A stretch of DNA of 39,526 nucleotides from CAIXQW01 sp046049675 (GCA_046049675.1 JBJORA010000060.1:1-39526); one strand, 5' to 3'. Positions 7,511 to 16,231 are shown, numbered from the stretch's first letter. Notes: generated by a model not told the origin, from the letters alone. A program made the numbers and translations.

Positions 7511-7951
7511 ATGAAGAAGATTCAAGTATTGATGGCAGTTTTGGTGTTGGCAAGTTTTGCTGCATGCACCAAATTTGAAGAGAAACCTAACTTCAGCTTC
7601 CGTAGCGTAAAGCAGCGCGTGGTAAACAACTACAGCGTTGAGAGTTATACCCTTAATGGCGTACAAAAAGCTAGCCTTCCTGAGTACAGCACCCAAAAGC
7701 AATTTTGGCTTGGAGATGGTGTTTATACACAAACATACATCAACCCTACCAACGGCATTGGCGAGCGTATAGATGGCAATTGGAGTTTGGAAGCCGATGG
7801 TACTAAGATTTTACTGCGTTTAATTAATACAGCGACAGGTCAGCTAGAAAACGCTATTAGTTACAATATTATTAAGTTAAGCAACAAAGAAATGTGGTTG
7901 CGCACTACAGATAATGCTGTAGAAATGCACTTAAAACGCGACAACTCTTAA
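7511..7951 (+). CDS. Small lipoprotein, lipocalin-like, unknown function
   Basis: 146 aa from ATG 7511. The N-terminus MKKIQVLMAVLVLASFAACTK is a lipoprotein signal with lipobox A-A-C, giving a lipidated Cys19. The mature part is rich in beta pattern and includes GDGVYTQTYI, ERIDGNWSLEADGTKILLRLI and LSNKEMWLRTT. The order W-leading-strand, GNWSLE-DGTKI-L, then a closing I--LS--E--L strand is what small lipocalin-like/DUF proteins of Bacteroidota show. That is a fold-level impression, not a firm family call. The frame extends upstream to 7469, but the promoter and lipobox fix the start. The GtrA-like gene follows after 15 bases. Confidence 0.8.
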   Translation: MKKIQVLMAVLVLASFAACTKFEEKPNFSFRSVKQRVVNNYSVESYTLNGVQKASLPEYSTQKQFWLGDGVYTQTYINPTNGIGERIDGNWSLEADGTKILLRLINTATGQLENAISYNIIKLSNKEMWLRTTDNAVEMHLKRDNS

Positions 7952-7966
7952 GCCAAATCTGCTCCC

Positions 7967-8452
7967 GTGCGCAAGAGAATAACGGCATTTATAGATTTTT
8001 TCCATCTTCCGCTATTTCAATTTATTCCGCAAGAAACCTTTAGGTACTTGTTTTGTGGTGTAAGTACGCTTGTTGTAGATTGGGTTGTTTACTCTTTTAG
8101 TTTGCACTTTATTTTCTTTAAGGAAGCCATAGATACGCCTTATGGGATTATAAGCGCTAGTAATGCGGCCAAAACCCTAGCTATTATTGCGGGATTTATT
8201 TGGGGCTTCGGCATGAATAAGTACATTGTATTTACCAATAGTCCACTCCGCGGTAGGCAGCAACTTTGGCGCTATGCATTAATTGTAGGTACATGCGTTA
8301 TTCTCAACTACATTATTATTAATATGCTATTGCGCATTATGCCAAATAGTTTTACGCTTAGCAATATTCTCACATCATTGTTTGTTGCAGTGTATAGCTA
8401 TATTGTACAACGCTCGTTTACTTTTAAGGTAAGCAAGAAGCCATTGAAGTAG
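7967..8452 (+). CDS. GtrA-like family membrane protein
   Basis: 161 aa from a GTG at 7967. It has the GtrA arrangement: QETFRYLFCGVSTLVVDWVVYSF (first span with F-RYL--G--T--D), a second span around AKTLAIIAGFIWGF ending in MNKYIVF, then LWRYALIVGTCVILNYIIIN and a last span LTSLFVAVYSYIVQRSFTF. Both the N-K-(Y/F)-x-F and the final Q-(R/K)-x-(F/Y)-x-F motifs are present. GtrA-like proteins are four-span inner-membrane proteins linked to translocation of polyprenyl-linked sugars in glycan modification. No glycosyltransferase partner lies beside it; the glycan cluster is 14 kb away. It is likely co-transcribed with the lipoprotein upstream. Confidence 0.88.
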   Translation: MRKRITAFIDFFHLPLFQFIPQETFRYLFCGVSTLVVDWVVYSFSLHFIFFKEAIDTPYGIISASNAAKTLAIIAGFIWGFGMNKYIVFTNSPLRGRQQLWRYALIVGTCVILNYIIINMLLRIMPNSFTLSNILTSLFVAVYSYIVQRSFTFKVSKKPLK

Positions 8453-8514
8453 CCTTGTTAAATGGCCTTGCAAACAATGCGTCCATTTCCAATTAAACTA
8501 AGCTAGGCAGCAGC

Positions 8515-8522
8515 TATCTTTG
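8515..8522 (+). promoter_or_regulatory. -7 box (TATCTTTG) of the CpeT-like gene
   Basis: A perfect TAnnTTTG box ending four bases before the ATG at 8527. Transcription would begin at or next to the start codon, so a leaderless mRNA is expected. Confidence 0.55.
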
Positions 8523-8526
8523 TACC

Positions 8527-9156
8527 ATGCAAAAAATAATTGTCTTCATCGCTTTGATTTTAGTATGCTCTGCAGACTTAAATGGACAAACCGCACAAAC
8601 CCTCAAACCAAAAGACATTAAAGTTTTATATCAATTAATGCAAGGCAGCTATAGTAGTGAGCAGCAAAGCAAAGAAGATAGCGCCTACTACGATATTCGC
8701 TTGCAGATTGTACCATGCTGGACCAACAAAGCTGGTGAGATGTGGTTTTATGTTGAACAGGCAATGAGCACAAGCATGGATAAGCCATACAGGCAGCGCG
8801 TATATCAGCTTAAACAAATTAATGATACTACTATTGCAAGTGTGGTGTACACTATTAAAGGCGGAGAAAAATACTATGGCGATTACAAAAAAGCTGAACC
8901 GCTTAAGAATTTACCAATTGATAGCCTAGAAATTCGAAATGGTTGTGCTGTACTATTGCGCAAATATGGTAAGAAGTACTTCAGTGGAAGCACCAACAAA
9001 AACGACTGCGAAAGCAATTTACGCGGCGCTAGTTATGCTACAAGTATTGTTACTGTTCGCAAAAAAGGTCTTGTAAGCTGGGACCAAGGTTTTGACAAGG
9101 ACGGCAAACAAGTATGGGGTGCAGTAAAAGGTGGTTATAGGTTTATGAAGTTGTAA
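8527..9156 (+). CDS. CpeT/CpcT family protein, secreted
   Basis: The 209-aa protein has a signal peptide (MQKIIVFIALILVCSADLNGQ). It then matches the CpeT/CpcT (DUF1001) pattern: LYQLMQGSYSSEQQSKED, YYDIRLQIVPCW, EMWFYVEQAMS, PYRQRVYQL, GCAVLLRKYG, and a C-terminal half with CESNLRGASYATSIVTV and SWDQGFDKDGKQVWGAVKGGYRF. In cyanobacteria the family attaches bilins to phycobiliprotein cysteines. This genome region shows nothing phototrophic, and a signal peptide would take the protein out of the cytoplasm, so a bilin-lyase role is unlikely. Known homologues outside phototrophs have no assigned role. The family call is solid; function is unknown. Confidence 0.85.
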   Translation: MQKIIVFIALILVCSADLNGQTAQTLKPKDIKVLYQLMQGSYSSEQQSKEDSAYYDIRLQIVPCWTNKAGEMWFYVEQAMSTSMDKPYRQRVYQLKQINDTTIASVVYTIKGGEKYYGDYKKAEPLKNLPIDSLEIRNGCAVLLRKYGKKYFSGSTNKNDCESNLRGASYATSIVTVRKKGLVSWDQGFDKDGKQVWGAVKGGYRFMKL

Positions 9157-9174
9157 AAAACGCAATTTCTAGCC

Positions 9175-10107
9175 TTACTTTTTTTGCAAGGTCAAAATCT
9201 CTATGGTTTTGCTATTTGGCACTGATGAAACCTCTATGTTTTTAGCATTATTAAGCCAACCAGTAGTCAGTTGAATACGACTTGTATTATAGGTTTCTTT
9301 ACCTAATTGCCCAACATCTTCTATGTCTGCGGCAGTTGGCGGCTCGGCATTCATCTTTCTTGCTAAATCTGTCAAATAGCTAGTGACTGCTTCTTTCATT
9401 GCGTCAGGATTAAATTTCTGTTCAAAATTTATTTCGCAAAAATTGGCAGCGCTGTCTATTGCAGTTACATAAAGTAATATGTCGGATTCAACCGCTGCAC
9501 CAAACTGTGTCTGCACAATATCCTTTACCGTAATAGTATCGCGTAATGAAAATTGGGCACCATAGTATAGATGGTACTGAGCTATATCCTCCATACTACT
9601 TTGCTGCATCGCTTCAGAACTTATTGCTGTTGCAAATACAGTATCAAGTGTTTTCATTTCTTCAGGTGTCACGAGTTTAGACATTTCCTTTTTAAGCACG
9701 CTGATCATCTTGGTAACGCTTGCCTGAATTTCATCTTGGTTTACAATTTCTATTACTTCACCTATATCACTTGTTGTATACACGATACGTAGCCCCTTTA
9801 CAACGCCACCAATCTTTGCTGCTAATGGATTTTTACTCGTGGTTTTGTAATCCTTGTAAAGCCACTGCATCGTATAGCTACTGTCAGTTTCTTCCAACAC
9901 TGACAATTCTATGTCAAATATTGCTTTTTCGTTTAAGGTGGTATCCCTGTTTTGTACTTTAATTTTATGCTTAGTATAAGTATAGTTCTGCTTGTCTCCT
10001 TTAGCCCACAAAGGCATAAGCTGCACAGCAGTATCACCGAGGCTTAGCTGAGCAAAACTGTAGTTACAAAAAGATATCAGCGCGAGGCAAAGAATAAGTT
10101 TCCGCAT
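9175..10107 (-). CDS. Secreted protein of unknown function
   Basis: 310 aa with a signal peptide at 1-19 (MRKLILCLALISFCNYSFAQ). I do not recognise a family. The mature part starts with a beta-rich region (KQNYTYTKHKIKVQ, FDIELSVLEETDSSYTMQWLYKDYKTT) that ends in a long helical segment (about 125-155, DEIQASVTKMISVLKKEMSK). A second beta-rich half follows, and the overall layout recalls Bacteroidota DUF6263-type periplasmic proteins, a weak resemblance only. It has no cysteine in the mature N-terminus, so it is not a lipoprotein. It has its own promoter box and is convergent with the CpeT-like gene. Confidence 0.75.
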   Translation of the reverse strand: MRKLILCLALISFCNYSFAQLSLGDTAVQLMPLWAKGDKQNYTYTKHKIKVQNRDTTLNEKAIFDIELSVLEETDSSYTMQWLYKDYKTTSKNPLAAKIGGVVKGLRIVYTTSDIGEVIEIVNQDEIQASVTKMISVLKKEMSKLVTPEEMKTLDTVFATAISSEAMQQSSMEDIAQYHLYYGAQFSLRDTITVKDIVQTQFGAAVESDILLYVTAIDSAANFCEINFEQKFNPDAMKEAVTSYLTDLARKMNAEPPTAADIEDVGQLGKETYNTSRIQLTTGWLNNAKNIEVSSVPNSKTIEILTLQKK

Positions 10108-10135
10108 TTTGTGATAATGTAAATATAATGAGTAG

Positions 10136-10143
10136 CAAAAGTA
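10136..10143 (-). promoter_or_regulatory. -7 box (TACTTTTG) of the secreted protein gene
   Basis: A perfect TAnnTTTG match reading leftward, 29 bases before the ATG at 10107. No clear TTG element was seen upstream. Confidence 0.45.
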
Positions 10144-10192
10144 AATCTAGCCTAGCACATTACCAATAAGTTGAAATCAAGGAAGCTTCGTA

Positions 10193-11422
10193 TTAAGCTA
10201 ATGCTGCCAACACGCCATCATCATATACTTCAACACCATAGTAGGCAAGCAATTTCTCTATTACACCTTCTACGACTGCATCTGGGCAACTAGCACCGCT
10301 TGTAATCATAATGCGAACAGGCTGCGTGTGTTGCGGCAGGTAATTGTGTACGACTTCCGTTTCGTGGGTTCTAAAGTGATAACGCTCTATTGTAGTATTA
10401 CTATGGATATTGCTTGCATCTTTAATAAAGTAAGTTGGCAACACCTCTTCGCATAACTCTACTAAGTGGCTCGTATTGCTGCTATTATAACCACCAACAA
10501 CTACAGCCAAGTCAGCAGATTCTTGTAGCATTCCCTTTACAGCACTTTGATTGTCGTTGGTTGCATAGCAAAGCGTATCGCGCGTATCCGCAAAGTGTTG
10601 ACTTACACTGGCATCATTCAACTGATAATGCTTTACCAATACATCACGCAAATAATCTGCAATAGCTTTAGTATCTTCTGCTAGCATTGTAGTTTGATTG
10701 ATAACGCCGATACGAACCAAGTCTTTGGCTACATCAAAGCCTGCGCTGTATCTGCCCGCAAATTGTGTTGCAAAGTTTGATGCATCTACTTCGCCAGTAA
10801 TGTATTGTGCCAATAGCTTGGCTTCCTTCATGTCTTTTACAACAATGCTTGGTGCTTTGTCTGCACTATGACTAAAAGTAGCTTTAGTTTCTTCGTGGTC
10901 AGGCTTGCCGTGTATAACGAGCGTATACTGCTCCTGCGCAATTTGCGAACCTCTTTTCCAAACCTTTTCTACAAAAGGACAAGTTGTGTTGTAACGATGT
11001 GGATCTATGCCTTTGCTTTTTAGTAAAGCTTCCGTTTCCAAGGTCGTGCCAAAGGCTGGCACAATTACAATATCCTCGCTAGTAATGCTATCCCACGGCG
11101 TAATCATATTCCCCTTGGTATCCATGATAAAATTAACACCACTGCGCTGCAAGTCGGCATTTACAGCAGGGTTATGAATCATTTCGCTTAATAAAAATAT
11201 TCGCTTACCAGGATTATCTGCTACTGTTTTAAAGGCAATTTCTATGGCATTTTCTACACCATAGCAAAAGCCAAAATGACGAGCAAGTAAAATTTGCACA
11301 GTACCATAATCAAGCACAGTTGGACTAAAATCTTTTTTAAGATGGTCTTGTTGCTTACGCTTTTGCTTTACAGCGCTAATAAGTTTACTTCGGTAAAATT
11401 CTGGTACTTCAAACGATTTCAT
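10193..11422 (-). CDS. ispH: 4-hydroxy-3-methylbut-2-enyl diphosphate reductase (IspH/LytB)
   Basis: 409 aa from ATG 11422; the longer frame is ruled out by the promoter box at 11439. IspH makes IPP and DMAPP in the last step of the MEP pathway, using a [4Fe-4S] cluster. The three cluster cysteines are visible: Cys53 in GFCYGVENAI, Cys148 in TTCPFV, Cys285 in DTLCYATNDNQ. Substrate-binding residues are in EMIHNP (His83) and HGKPDHEETKA (His171, Glu178), and TSGASCPD lies near the C-terminus. The protein is about 90 residues longer than the E. coli enzyme because of an N-terminal extension of about 40 residues and an insert after HEETKAT. This long form is, from memory, typical of Bacteroidota and some other phyla. 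Confidence 0.95.
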   Translation of the reverse strand: MKSFEVPEFYRSKLISAVKQKRKQQDHLKKDFSPTVLDYGTVQILLARHFGFCYGVENAIEIAFKTVADNPGKRIFLLSEMIHNPAVNADLQRSGVNFIMDTKGNMITPWDSITSEDIVIVPAFGTTLETEALLKSKGIDPHRYNTTCPFVEKVWKRGSQIAQEQYTLVIHGKPDHEETKATFSHSADKAPSIVVKDMKEAKLLAQYITGEVDASNFATQFAGRYSAGFDVAKDLVRIGVINQTTMLAEDTKAIADYLRDVLVKHYQLNDASVSQHFADTRDTLCYATNDNQSAVKGMLQESADLAVVVGGYNSSNTSHLVELCEEVLPTYFIKDASNIHSNTTIERYHFRTHETEVVHNYLPQHTQPVRIMITSGASCPDAVVEGVIEKLLAYYGVEVYDDGVLAALA

Positions 11423-11438
11423 ACAGCTAACCTGATGG

Positions 11439-11446
11439 CAAAGGTA
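11439..11446 (-). promoter_or_regulatory. -7 box (TACCTTTG) of ispH
   Basis: A perfect TAnnTTTG box reading leftward, 16 bases before the ispH ATG at 11422. It sits inside the longer open frame and decides the start. Confidence 0.55.
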
Positions 11447-11567
11447 CACCCTACTCCATAAATGTATTTGTATATTACCTTAAAGTTATGGCAATAGATA
11501 GTGCTATAGCTCTATACTCAATAGACTAAAAAAAACACTAAAGTAATTCAACACGGAGATGTGCGCA

Positions 11568-12149
11568 TTAAAGTGCCATCTTGATATAGCCATTATTCAG
11601 ATTGATGAAATCTGGACCAAGCCATGTTTCGCCAACAAAGTTTGGCATACGCTTCAACTGACCTTCAAAATACATGATCAATTCAGTGTCGCGCTTAGTA
11701 CATAATACACTCACTTCTGCATCTGGCAAATTACTTACATAGGCAACTCTTGTGTACTTGGTGCTGTCGTAAGGTACTGTAAAGCTTTTACGCTCCTTTA
11801 TAAACATCATTGTGCGACCAAGACTAGTTACATTAAAACTAGTTGCACTACCTATACCAACTTTACCTGAAGCTGTAAATGACAAGGTGCGACTCAAATA
11901 AGTGCTATCCACCATATTCGTATCGCTCAACTTTACCATGGTAAAATTCTCAACGTCTGGATTAGCATTTTGCGTATACGTAATTGTATTTGGCTGAAAA
12001 ACTGGCACCGTATCCAAACTTACACTAAATGGTGCAATACCAGCCCAAGGCTGCGTTACAGGAGAATAGCCTGCAGGCGCTTTATTACAACTTGCTAGAA
12101 TAACGATGGCACTTGCGATAATGCTAAGATGCTGTAAACTTTTCTTCAT
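11568..12149 (-). CDS. Lipoprotein of unknown function
   Basis: 193 aa from ATG 12149 (MKKSLQHLSIIASAIVILASCNK); lipobox L-A-S-C lipidates Cys21. The longer frame would use a TTG. The mature part is Thr/Ser/Val-rich and beta-patterned, including FSVSLDTVPVFQPNTITYTQ, YLSRTLSFTASGKVGIGS, FTVPYDSTKYTRVAYVSN, AEVSVLCTKRDTELIMYFEGQL and a last strand NGYIKMAL. No family is recognised. It is 40 bases downstream of the barrel gene on the same strand and has no promoter box of its own, so the two probably form an operon of an outer-membrane barrel and a lipoprotein. Confidence 0.75.
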   Translation of the reverse strand: MKKSLQHLSIIASAIVILASCNKAPAGYSPVTQPWAGIAPFSVSLDTVPVFQPNTITYTQNANPDVENFTMVKLSDTNMVDSTYLSRTLSFTASGKVGIGSATSFNVTSLGRTMMFIKERKSFTVPYDSTKYTRVAYVSNLPDAEVSVLCTKRDTELIMYFEGQLKRMPNFVGETWLGPDFINLNNGYIKMAL

Positions 12150-12189
12150 TGATATATTCTTCAATTCTTATAAAACTAGAACTAGTGGT

Positions 12190-13050
12190 TTAATAACCAT
12201 CCATCTCGTACATTAAAACTGTATTGCTTTGAATTACATAGCGCAGGCTTAAGTATGCACCCATTGCGCCATTGCTACTTGGTGTACGAACGCCATTGTA
12301 AAAACTCTCATAGCGATATTTATAAGGCATAAACTGCCAGTGTGCATAGTCTTGCTTAATGGTAGTATTACCAGCGTCGTACGTCAGCTTACTTGTTTCG
12401 TAATTCTCAAGCGCTTCCATACCCATATCATATCTAAACTGCAAGCCTACTAACCAATGTGGCTTAAAACGAAATTCGCCACCAGCAGCAACCATAATAC
12501 CAGCATCGCTATTATAATAAATACCTTTACTTAAAGTACCATTAATATTTTGAGAACCTGTTTGTGTGTATGTTGTATTAGTGATATTCACTTCATCTAT
12601 TACCCCAGTGCTAGGATTAACACCGCGCATTTGCTCGGTATAGTTAAGCAGCGCGCCGTAATAACCGCCAATTTGAATTGTAGCACGAACATCATTTTTG
12701 GTATTTGTTGTGCCAGTTAATACCACAGTTGGTCGTAAATAGTTAAGGCGAGTACTAGCAGAATACTGCCCTACCTTGTAATTCTGGCCAAATTGACTGC
12801 CCATAATTTGAGCACCAATACCAAAATAACGCCAGCTATATCCAACTTCTACGCCGCGCTGAAAACCCTTAGTAGGTACTCGCGCTAGCATACTATCTGG
12901 CGCAGCATCGTCATTGGCATTGCCTAAACCAACTGCAGCAGCACCCATAATGATTCCCACACGGCCACCGCGTTGTCCGTAACTGTTGAAACTAGCACAT
13001 AGCATAGATAGCAGCAAAATAGCACTGCCTGCGTACTTAACACATTTCAT
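12190..13050 (-). CDS. Outer-membrane beta-barrel protein, unknown function
   Basis: 286 aa from ATG 13050, where a signal peptide begins (MKCVKYAGSAILLLSMLCAS, then FNSYGQ). The longer frame to 13104 runs through the promoter. The mature protein alternates short turns and amphipathic strands: GRVGIIMGAAAVGLG, GVEVGYSWRYFGIGAQIMGSQ, RATIQIGGYYGALLNYTE, SDAGIMVAAGGEFRFKPHWL, VGLQFRYDMGMEALENYE and GAMGAYLSLRYVIQ. This fits a porin-like or OmpA-like barrel. The tail (SNTVLMYEMDGY) does not end in the usual Phe. It is first in a likely two-gene unit with the lipoprotein. Confidence 0.75.
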   Translation of the reverse strand: MKCVKYAGSAILLLSMLCASFNSYGQRGGRVGIIMGAAAVGLGNANDDAAPDSMLARVPTKGFQRGVEVGYSWRYFGIGAQIMGSQFGQNYKVGQYSASTRLNYLRPTVVLTGTTNTKNDVRATIQIGGYYGALLNYTEQMRGVNPSTGVIDEVNITNTTYTQTGSQNINGTLSKGIYYNSDAGIMVAAGGEFRFKPHWLVGLQFRYDMGMEALENYETSKLTYDAGNTTIKQDYAHWQFMPYKYRYESFYNGVRTPSSNGAMGAYLSLRYVIQSNTVLMYEMDGY

Positions 13051-13057
13051 TGATTGC

Positions 13058-13085
13058 CAAATATAGGGCAAATTTTGCTTATCAA
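13058..13085 (-). promoter_or_regulatory. Promoter of the barrel-lipoprotein unit
   Basis: Reading leftward: TTG at 13085-13083, 17 bases, then TATATTTG at 13065-13058, a perfect -7 box. It ends seven bases before the ATG at 13050. Confidence 0.55.
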
Positions 13086-13186
13086 GGGCCATAAGCGGTA
13101 ACATTTATGGCTAAAACCGCTAATGTGGCTACATTGCCACTTATATAAATAAAACTTAAATTAGCGTTAGCATCTATACTCTTGGC

Positions 13187-13194
13187 TACTTTTG
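13187..13194 (+). promoter_or_regulatory. -7 box (TACTTTTG) of the DUF5686 gene
   Basis: A perfect TAnnTTTG box ending 12 bases before the GTG at 13207, which leaves a leader of only a few bases. Confidence 0.5.
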
Positions 13195-13206
13195 CGCTAA
13201 TACTGC

Positions 13207-15771
13207 GTGCATACCCGCCAACACATACTTACATTTTGCTCAAAAATAGCTCTAAGCCTATTTTTCGTTTGGGCGTGGACATTTACAGCAAAAGCACAAC
13301 AAGGCATTTCACTTGGCAAGTCATCACAAATTACAGTGCATGGCAAAGTGGTTGACACCCGCTTGCAGCCAATACCCTTTGTAAGCATTTTTGTGAAGGA
13401 CCACCCCGAGTATATGGCCCAAACAAATGATACAGGTGCCTTTGCACTTACTTTTCCAGAAGGCCGCTACGAACTTGTAGCACAATTGTCAGGCTATAAA
13501 AGCAATAGCGCTGTAGTTTTTGCAGAAAAAGAAGACGTTTATAATGTACGTATCTTATTAACGCGAGATGAACGTTCGCTTAGCGAGCTGAAGGTTAGCG
13601 CAACTAAAAAAGATAAGAGCGAAGAAATAGTTAGACGATTGATAGATCGCAAGGAGGAATTGATGGCTCCCGTGAAAAGCTACAATGTAACCATGTACAT
13701 TAAAGCTAGTATCGAGAACGATGATAGCTTTAAGGTTGGCCGCATGGCAGCATCTAAGCTAAGCGACAGTGCGCGAGCAGCAGATAGTGTAAAGTACTAT
13801 GCAAATAAAATCGGTCGTAACTCGCTCACCGAAATTGTAAGCAACTTAGACGTGCAGATGCCAAATAAGTTCAAAGAGACGCGTGTTGGTGTAAAGAAAA
13901 ATGGCAGTACAAGTAGTTTATTTTATTTGCGTGCAACCGATGGCGACTTCAACTTTTATAAAAACCTTGTCAACGTACCATCCCTTAGCGAAGTTAGTTT
14001 TCTAAGCCCGTTGAGCTACAGCGGCCTCGTAGCTTATAAGTATAAAATGGTAAGTATTACCGAAGTAAATGGTCGTACAACCTATCGCATAAAAGTTACA
14101 CCGACTAAGATGAGTAACAGCCTTGTGCAAGGTGAAATTTTTATCGAGGATAGCACCTATGCATTGCGAAAATGTAGACTCACTTTCCCTTCGCATCAAA
14201 CACCAGAGTATAAAACCTTTACGATCGAGCAAGAATTTGATAACTACGGCAACGACGAGAAAGCTATTTGGCTCTTAAAGCAACAAAGCTTTGAATACAC
14301 TACAGTTGAAAATCCTAAAAATAAATGCCAAACCACTGTTGTTTATAAGAATTATGTACTTGATACCATCTTTCCTCCAAAGCATTTTGGCGAAGAATTA
14401 AGCAGCACTGCCGCAGAGGCATACGAGCGCGACAGTACTTTTTGGAACAAAGAGCGTGCTGTGCCACTGAGTGCTAACGAAGTAAAATTGATTGCTTACA
14501 AAGACAGCATTTATGCCGCAACACATAGTCAAAGCTATTATGATAGCGTAGATAAGCAGCGTAATAAAATTACTTGGGGACGCGCTATTTGGGGTGGTAT
14601 AGAAAATTACAAACGTGCAACTGAACGTACTGTAACGATTAGCCCACTGTTGAGTTATATAGAGCCATTTGCACTGGGTGGTCCACGATTGGCTACAAGA
14701 AACTCGTATACACGTCGCTTCAAGAATTACCACAGAATAAACATTTTTGGCAATGTGAGTTATGGTTATAATAACAATGACGTACTCGGCGGCCTTGACG
14801 GTAGCTATCGCTTTAATGCATTCAAGCAAAGCTATATTGGTGCAAGTATTGGCTATAGAAATGGTACGCTAGTGCAAAATGATGCTGCCATCAATTACCT
14901 TACAAGAAGTGTATATTTTCGCAATAAAGCTTTTAGCGTGTATGGCGGCACCGAAATAGTAAACGGCTTATATGTAAGCGGCAAGGCAGAAGTAAGTAAT
15001 AGAAGTAGTTTAGAAAATTATAAACTCTTTAGTTCTGTATTAGACAGTGCATTGGCAGACCTAGGCATTCCACTATTAGGCGGCCGTAATCAACCATTAC
15101 CATTTGATGCTTACAACGTAGTTTATGGCACGTTTACGATACGCTATATTCATAAGCAAAAGTATATTCGCGAACCACGTCAAAAAATAGTACTTGGTAG
15201 CCGCTACCCGACCATCTCAATGAATTACCGCAAAGGCATTAAAGGCGTACTAGGTAGTGTAATTGATTTCGACTACATAGAATTTGAATTGTTCAAAGAG
15301 CAAAATTTAGGCACTTTAGGCATTAGTAAGTTTACAGCTACCTATGGAAGTTTTCTTCGTCGCAAACGTTTAGAGGTTGCCGATTACCGCTGGGTTGCAC
15401 GAGGCCAATACTTAATTTTTACAAATCCAGAAGCTAGCTTTCAAGGTTTGGATAGTACAATGGCGATCAATAAAGGGTATCTCGAAGCCCACTACATTCA
15501 TAACTTCAATGGTGCGCTCGTCAATAAAATTCCTTATGCTAAAAAGCTAAAGCTATTTGAATCTGCGGGCGGTGGTTTATTGATTATGCCTGAACGTAAT
15601 TTACGATATGTAGAATTCTATGCTGGCATAGACAAGCAGTTTGGTTTTCTAGGCAGACAGTGGCGTGTAGGCGGCTATGCTGTGAGTAGTTTTGCTAATC
15701 GTTTTGCCAATCCGCTGCAATTTAAGTTTGGCATCAAGACCTACGATATTTTCTCGAATACGTGGCAGTAA
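13207..15771 (+). CDS. DUF5686 / carboxypeptidase-regulatory-like outer-membrane protein
   Basis: 854 aa from a GTG. A signal peptide covers 1-30 (ALSLFFVWAWTFTAKAQ). Residues about 41-122 form a carboxypeptidase-D regulatory-like domain (VHGKVVDTRLQPIPFVSIFV, YELVAQLSGYKSNSAVVF). A charged linker with VRRLIDRKEELMAPVKSYN leads into the DUF5686 region: FKVGRMAASKLSDSARA, a beta-rich middle (YRIKVTP, GEIFIEDSTYALRKCRLTF), and a C-terminal outer-membrane barrel with RINIFGNVSYGYNNND, PTISMNYRKGIKGVLGS, RQWRVGGYAVSSFANRF and a final LQFKFGIKTYDIFSN. The family is widespread in Bacteroidota outer membranes and of unknown function. It stands alone under its own promoter. Confidence 0.88.
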   Translation: MHTRQHILTFCSKIALSLFFVWAWTFTAKAQQGISLGKSSQITVHGKVVDTRLQPIPFVSIFVKDHPEYMAQTNDTGAFALTFPEGRYELVAQLSGYKSNSAVVFAEKEDVYNVRILLTRDERSLSELKVSATKKDKSEEIVRRLIDRKEELMAPVKSYNVTMYIKASIENDDSFKVGRMAASKLSDSARAADSVKYYANKIGRNSLTEIVSNLDVQMPNKFKETRVGVKKNGSTSSLFYLRATDGDFNFYKNLVNVPSLSEVSFLSPLSYSGLVAYKYKMVSITEVNGRTTYRIKVTPTKMSNSLVQGEIFIEDSTYALRKCRLTFPSHQTPEYKTFTIEQEFDNYGNDEKAIWLLKQQSFEYTTVENPKNKCQTTVVYKNYVLDTIFPPKHFGEELSSTAAEAYERDSTFWNKERAVPLSANEVKLIAYKDSIYAATHSQSYYDSVDKQRNKITWGRAIWGGIENYKRATERTVTISPLLSYIEPFALGGPRLATRNSYTRRFKNYHRINIFGNVSYGYNNNDVLGGLDGSYRFNAFKQSYIGASIGYRNGTLVQNDAAINYLTRSVYFRNKAFSVYGGTEIVNGLYVSGKAEVSNRSSLENYKLFSSVLDSALADLGIPLLGGRNQPLPFDAYNVVYGTFTIRYIHKQKYIREPRQKIVLGSRYPTISMNYRKGIKGVLGSVIDFDYIEFELFKEQNLGTLGISKFTATYGSFLRRKRLEVADYRWVARGQYLIFTNPEASFQGLDSTMAINKGYLEAHYIHNFNGALVNKIPYAKKLKLFESAGGGLLIMPERNLRYVEFYAGIDKQFGFLGRQWRVGGYAVSSFANRFANPLQFKFGIKTYDIFSNTWQ

Positions 15772-15799
15772 AGTGTTCTAGTAGTAACCCTGGTTGTAA

Positions 15800-16231
15800 C
15801 TATCTCTCATCTGCCCCTTCGTCGCCATCTATCAATGCTTTAACATCTGCAGTGCAGTGCTTACACTTAATAGCATCAACCGCAATAAACTCTCGGCAAT
15901 AAGGACATTCGCGGCTACCTTGTGCACGGAAATTGGCCAGTTTGAAGTACATAATAACTTTCACTACCATAAACAGTACAACTGCAAGAATTAGAAAATT
16001 GATGAGCGCACCGATAAAGTTGCCAATATGAATTTCTCCTTCTCTAAATTTAATTGTCCAGCCGCTTAAATCTGGCTGTCCGCCGACAGCAGCAATAAAA
16101 TCGCCGATAATATCTTTACTCAAGCTTTCAACTACGGTGGTAAAACCAGCGCCAATAATTACACCCAGTGCAAGGTCGAACATATTGCCGCCTGACGCAA
16201 AATTTTTGAACTCCTTTAGAAAATTACCCAT
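15800..16231 (-). CDS. mscL: Large-conductance mechanosensitive channel with C-terminal zinc ribbon
   Basis: This 143-aa channel opens under membrane tension to release solutes during hypo-osmotic shock. Residues 1-16 are the amphipathic N-terminus (FLKEFKNFASGGN). TM1, about 17-38, has the pore motif NMFDLALGVIIGAGFTTVVESL. The periplasmic loop runs about 39-69, and TM2 about 70-95 (GNFIGALINFLILAVVLFMVV). The usual cytoplasmic helical bundle is replaced by a four-cysteine module, CPYC (109-112) and CKHC (123-126), of zinc-ribbon type, followed by an acidic tail. Family identity is certain. It ends about 30 bases from the DUF5686 stop and lies downstream of ribBA on the same strand, 93 bases away. 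Confidence 0.95.
   Translation of the reverse strand: MGNFLKEFKNFASGGNMFDLALGVIIGAGFTTVVESLSKDIIGDFIAAVGGQPDLSGWTIKFREGEIHIGNFIGALINFLILAVVLFMVVKVIMYFKLANFRAQGSRECPYCREFIAVDAIKCKHCTADVKALIDGDEGADER

Noticed and set aside
12175..12186. Palindrome ACTAG-AA-CTAGT between the barrel and lipoprotein genes
   Set aside because: The two-base loop cannot form a stable hairpin, and no T-run follows; probably chance in a 40-base gap.
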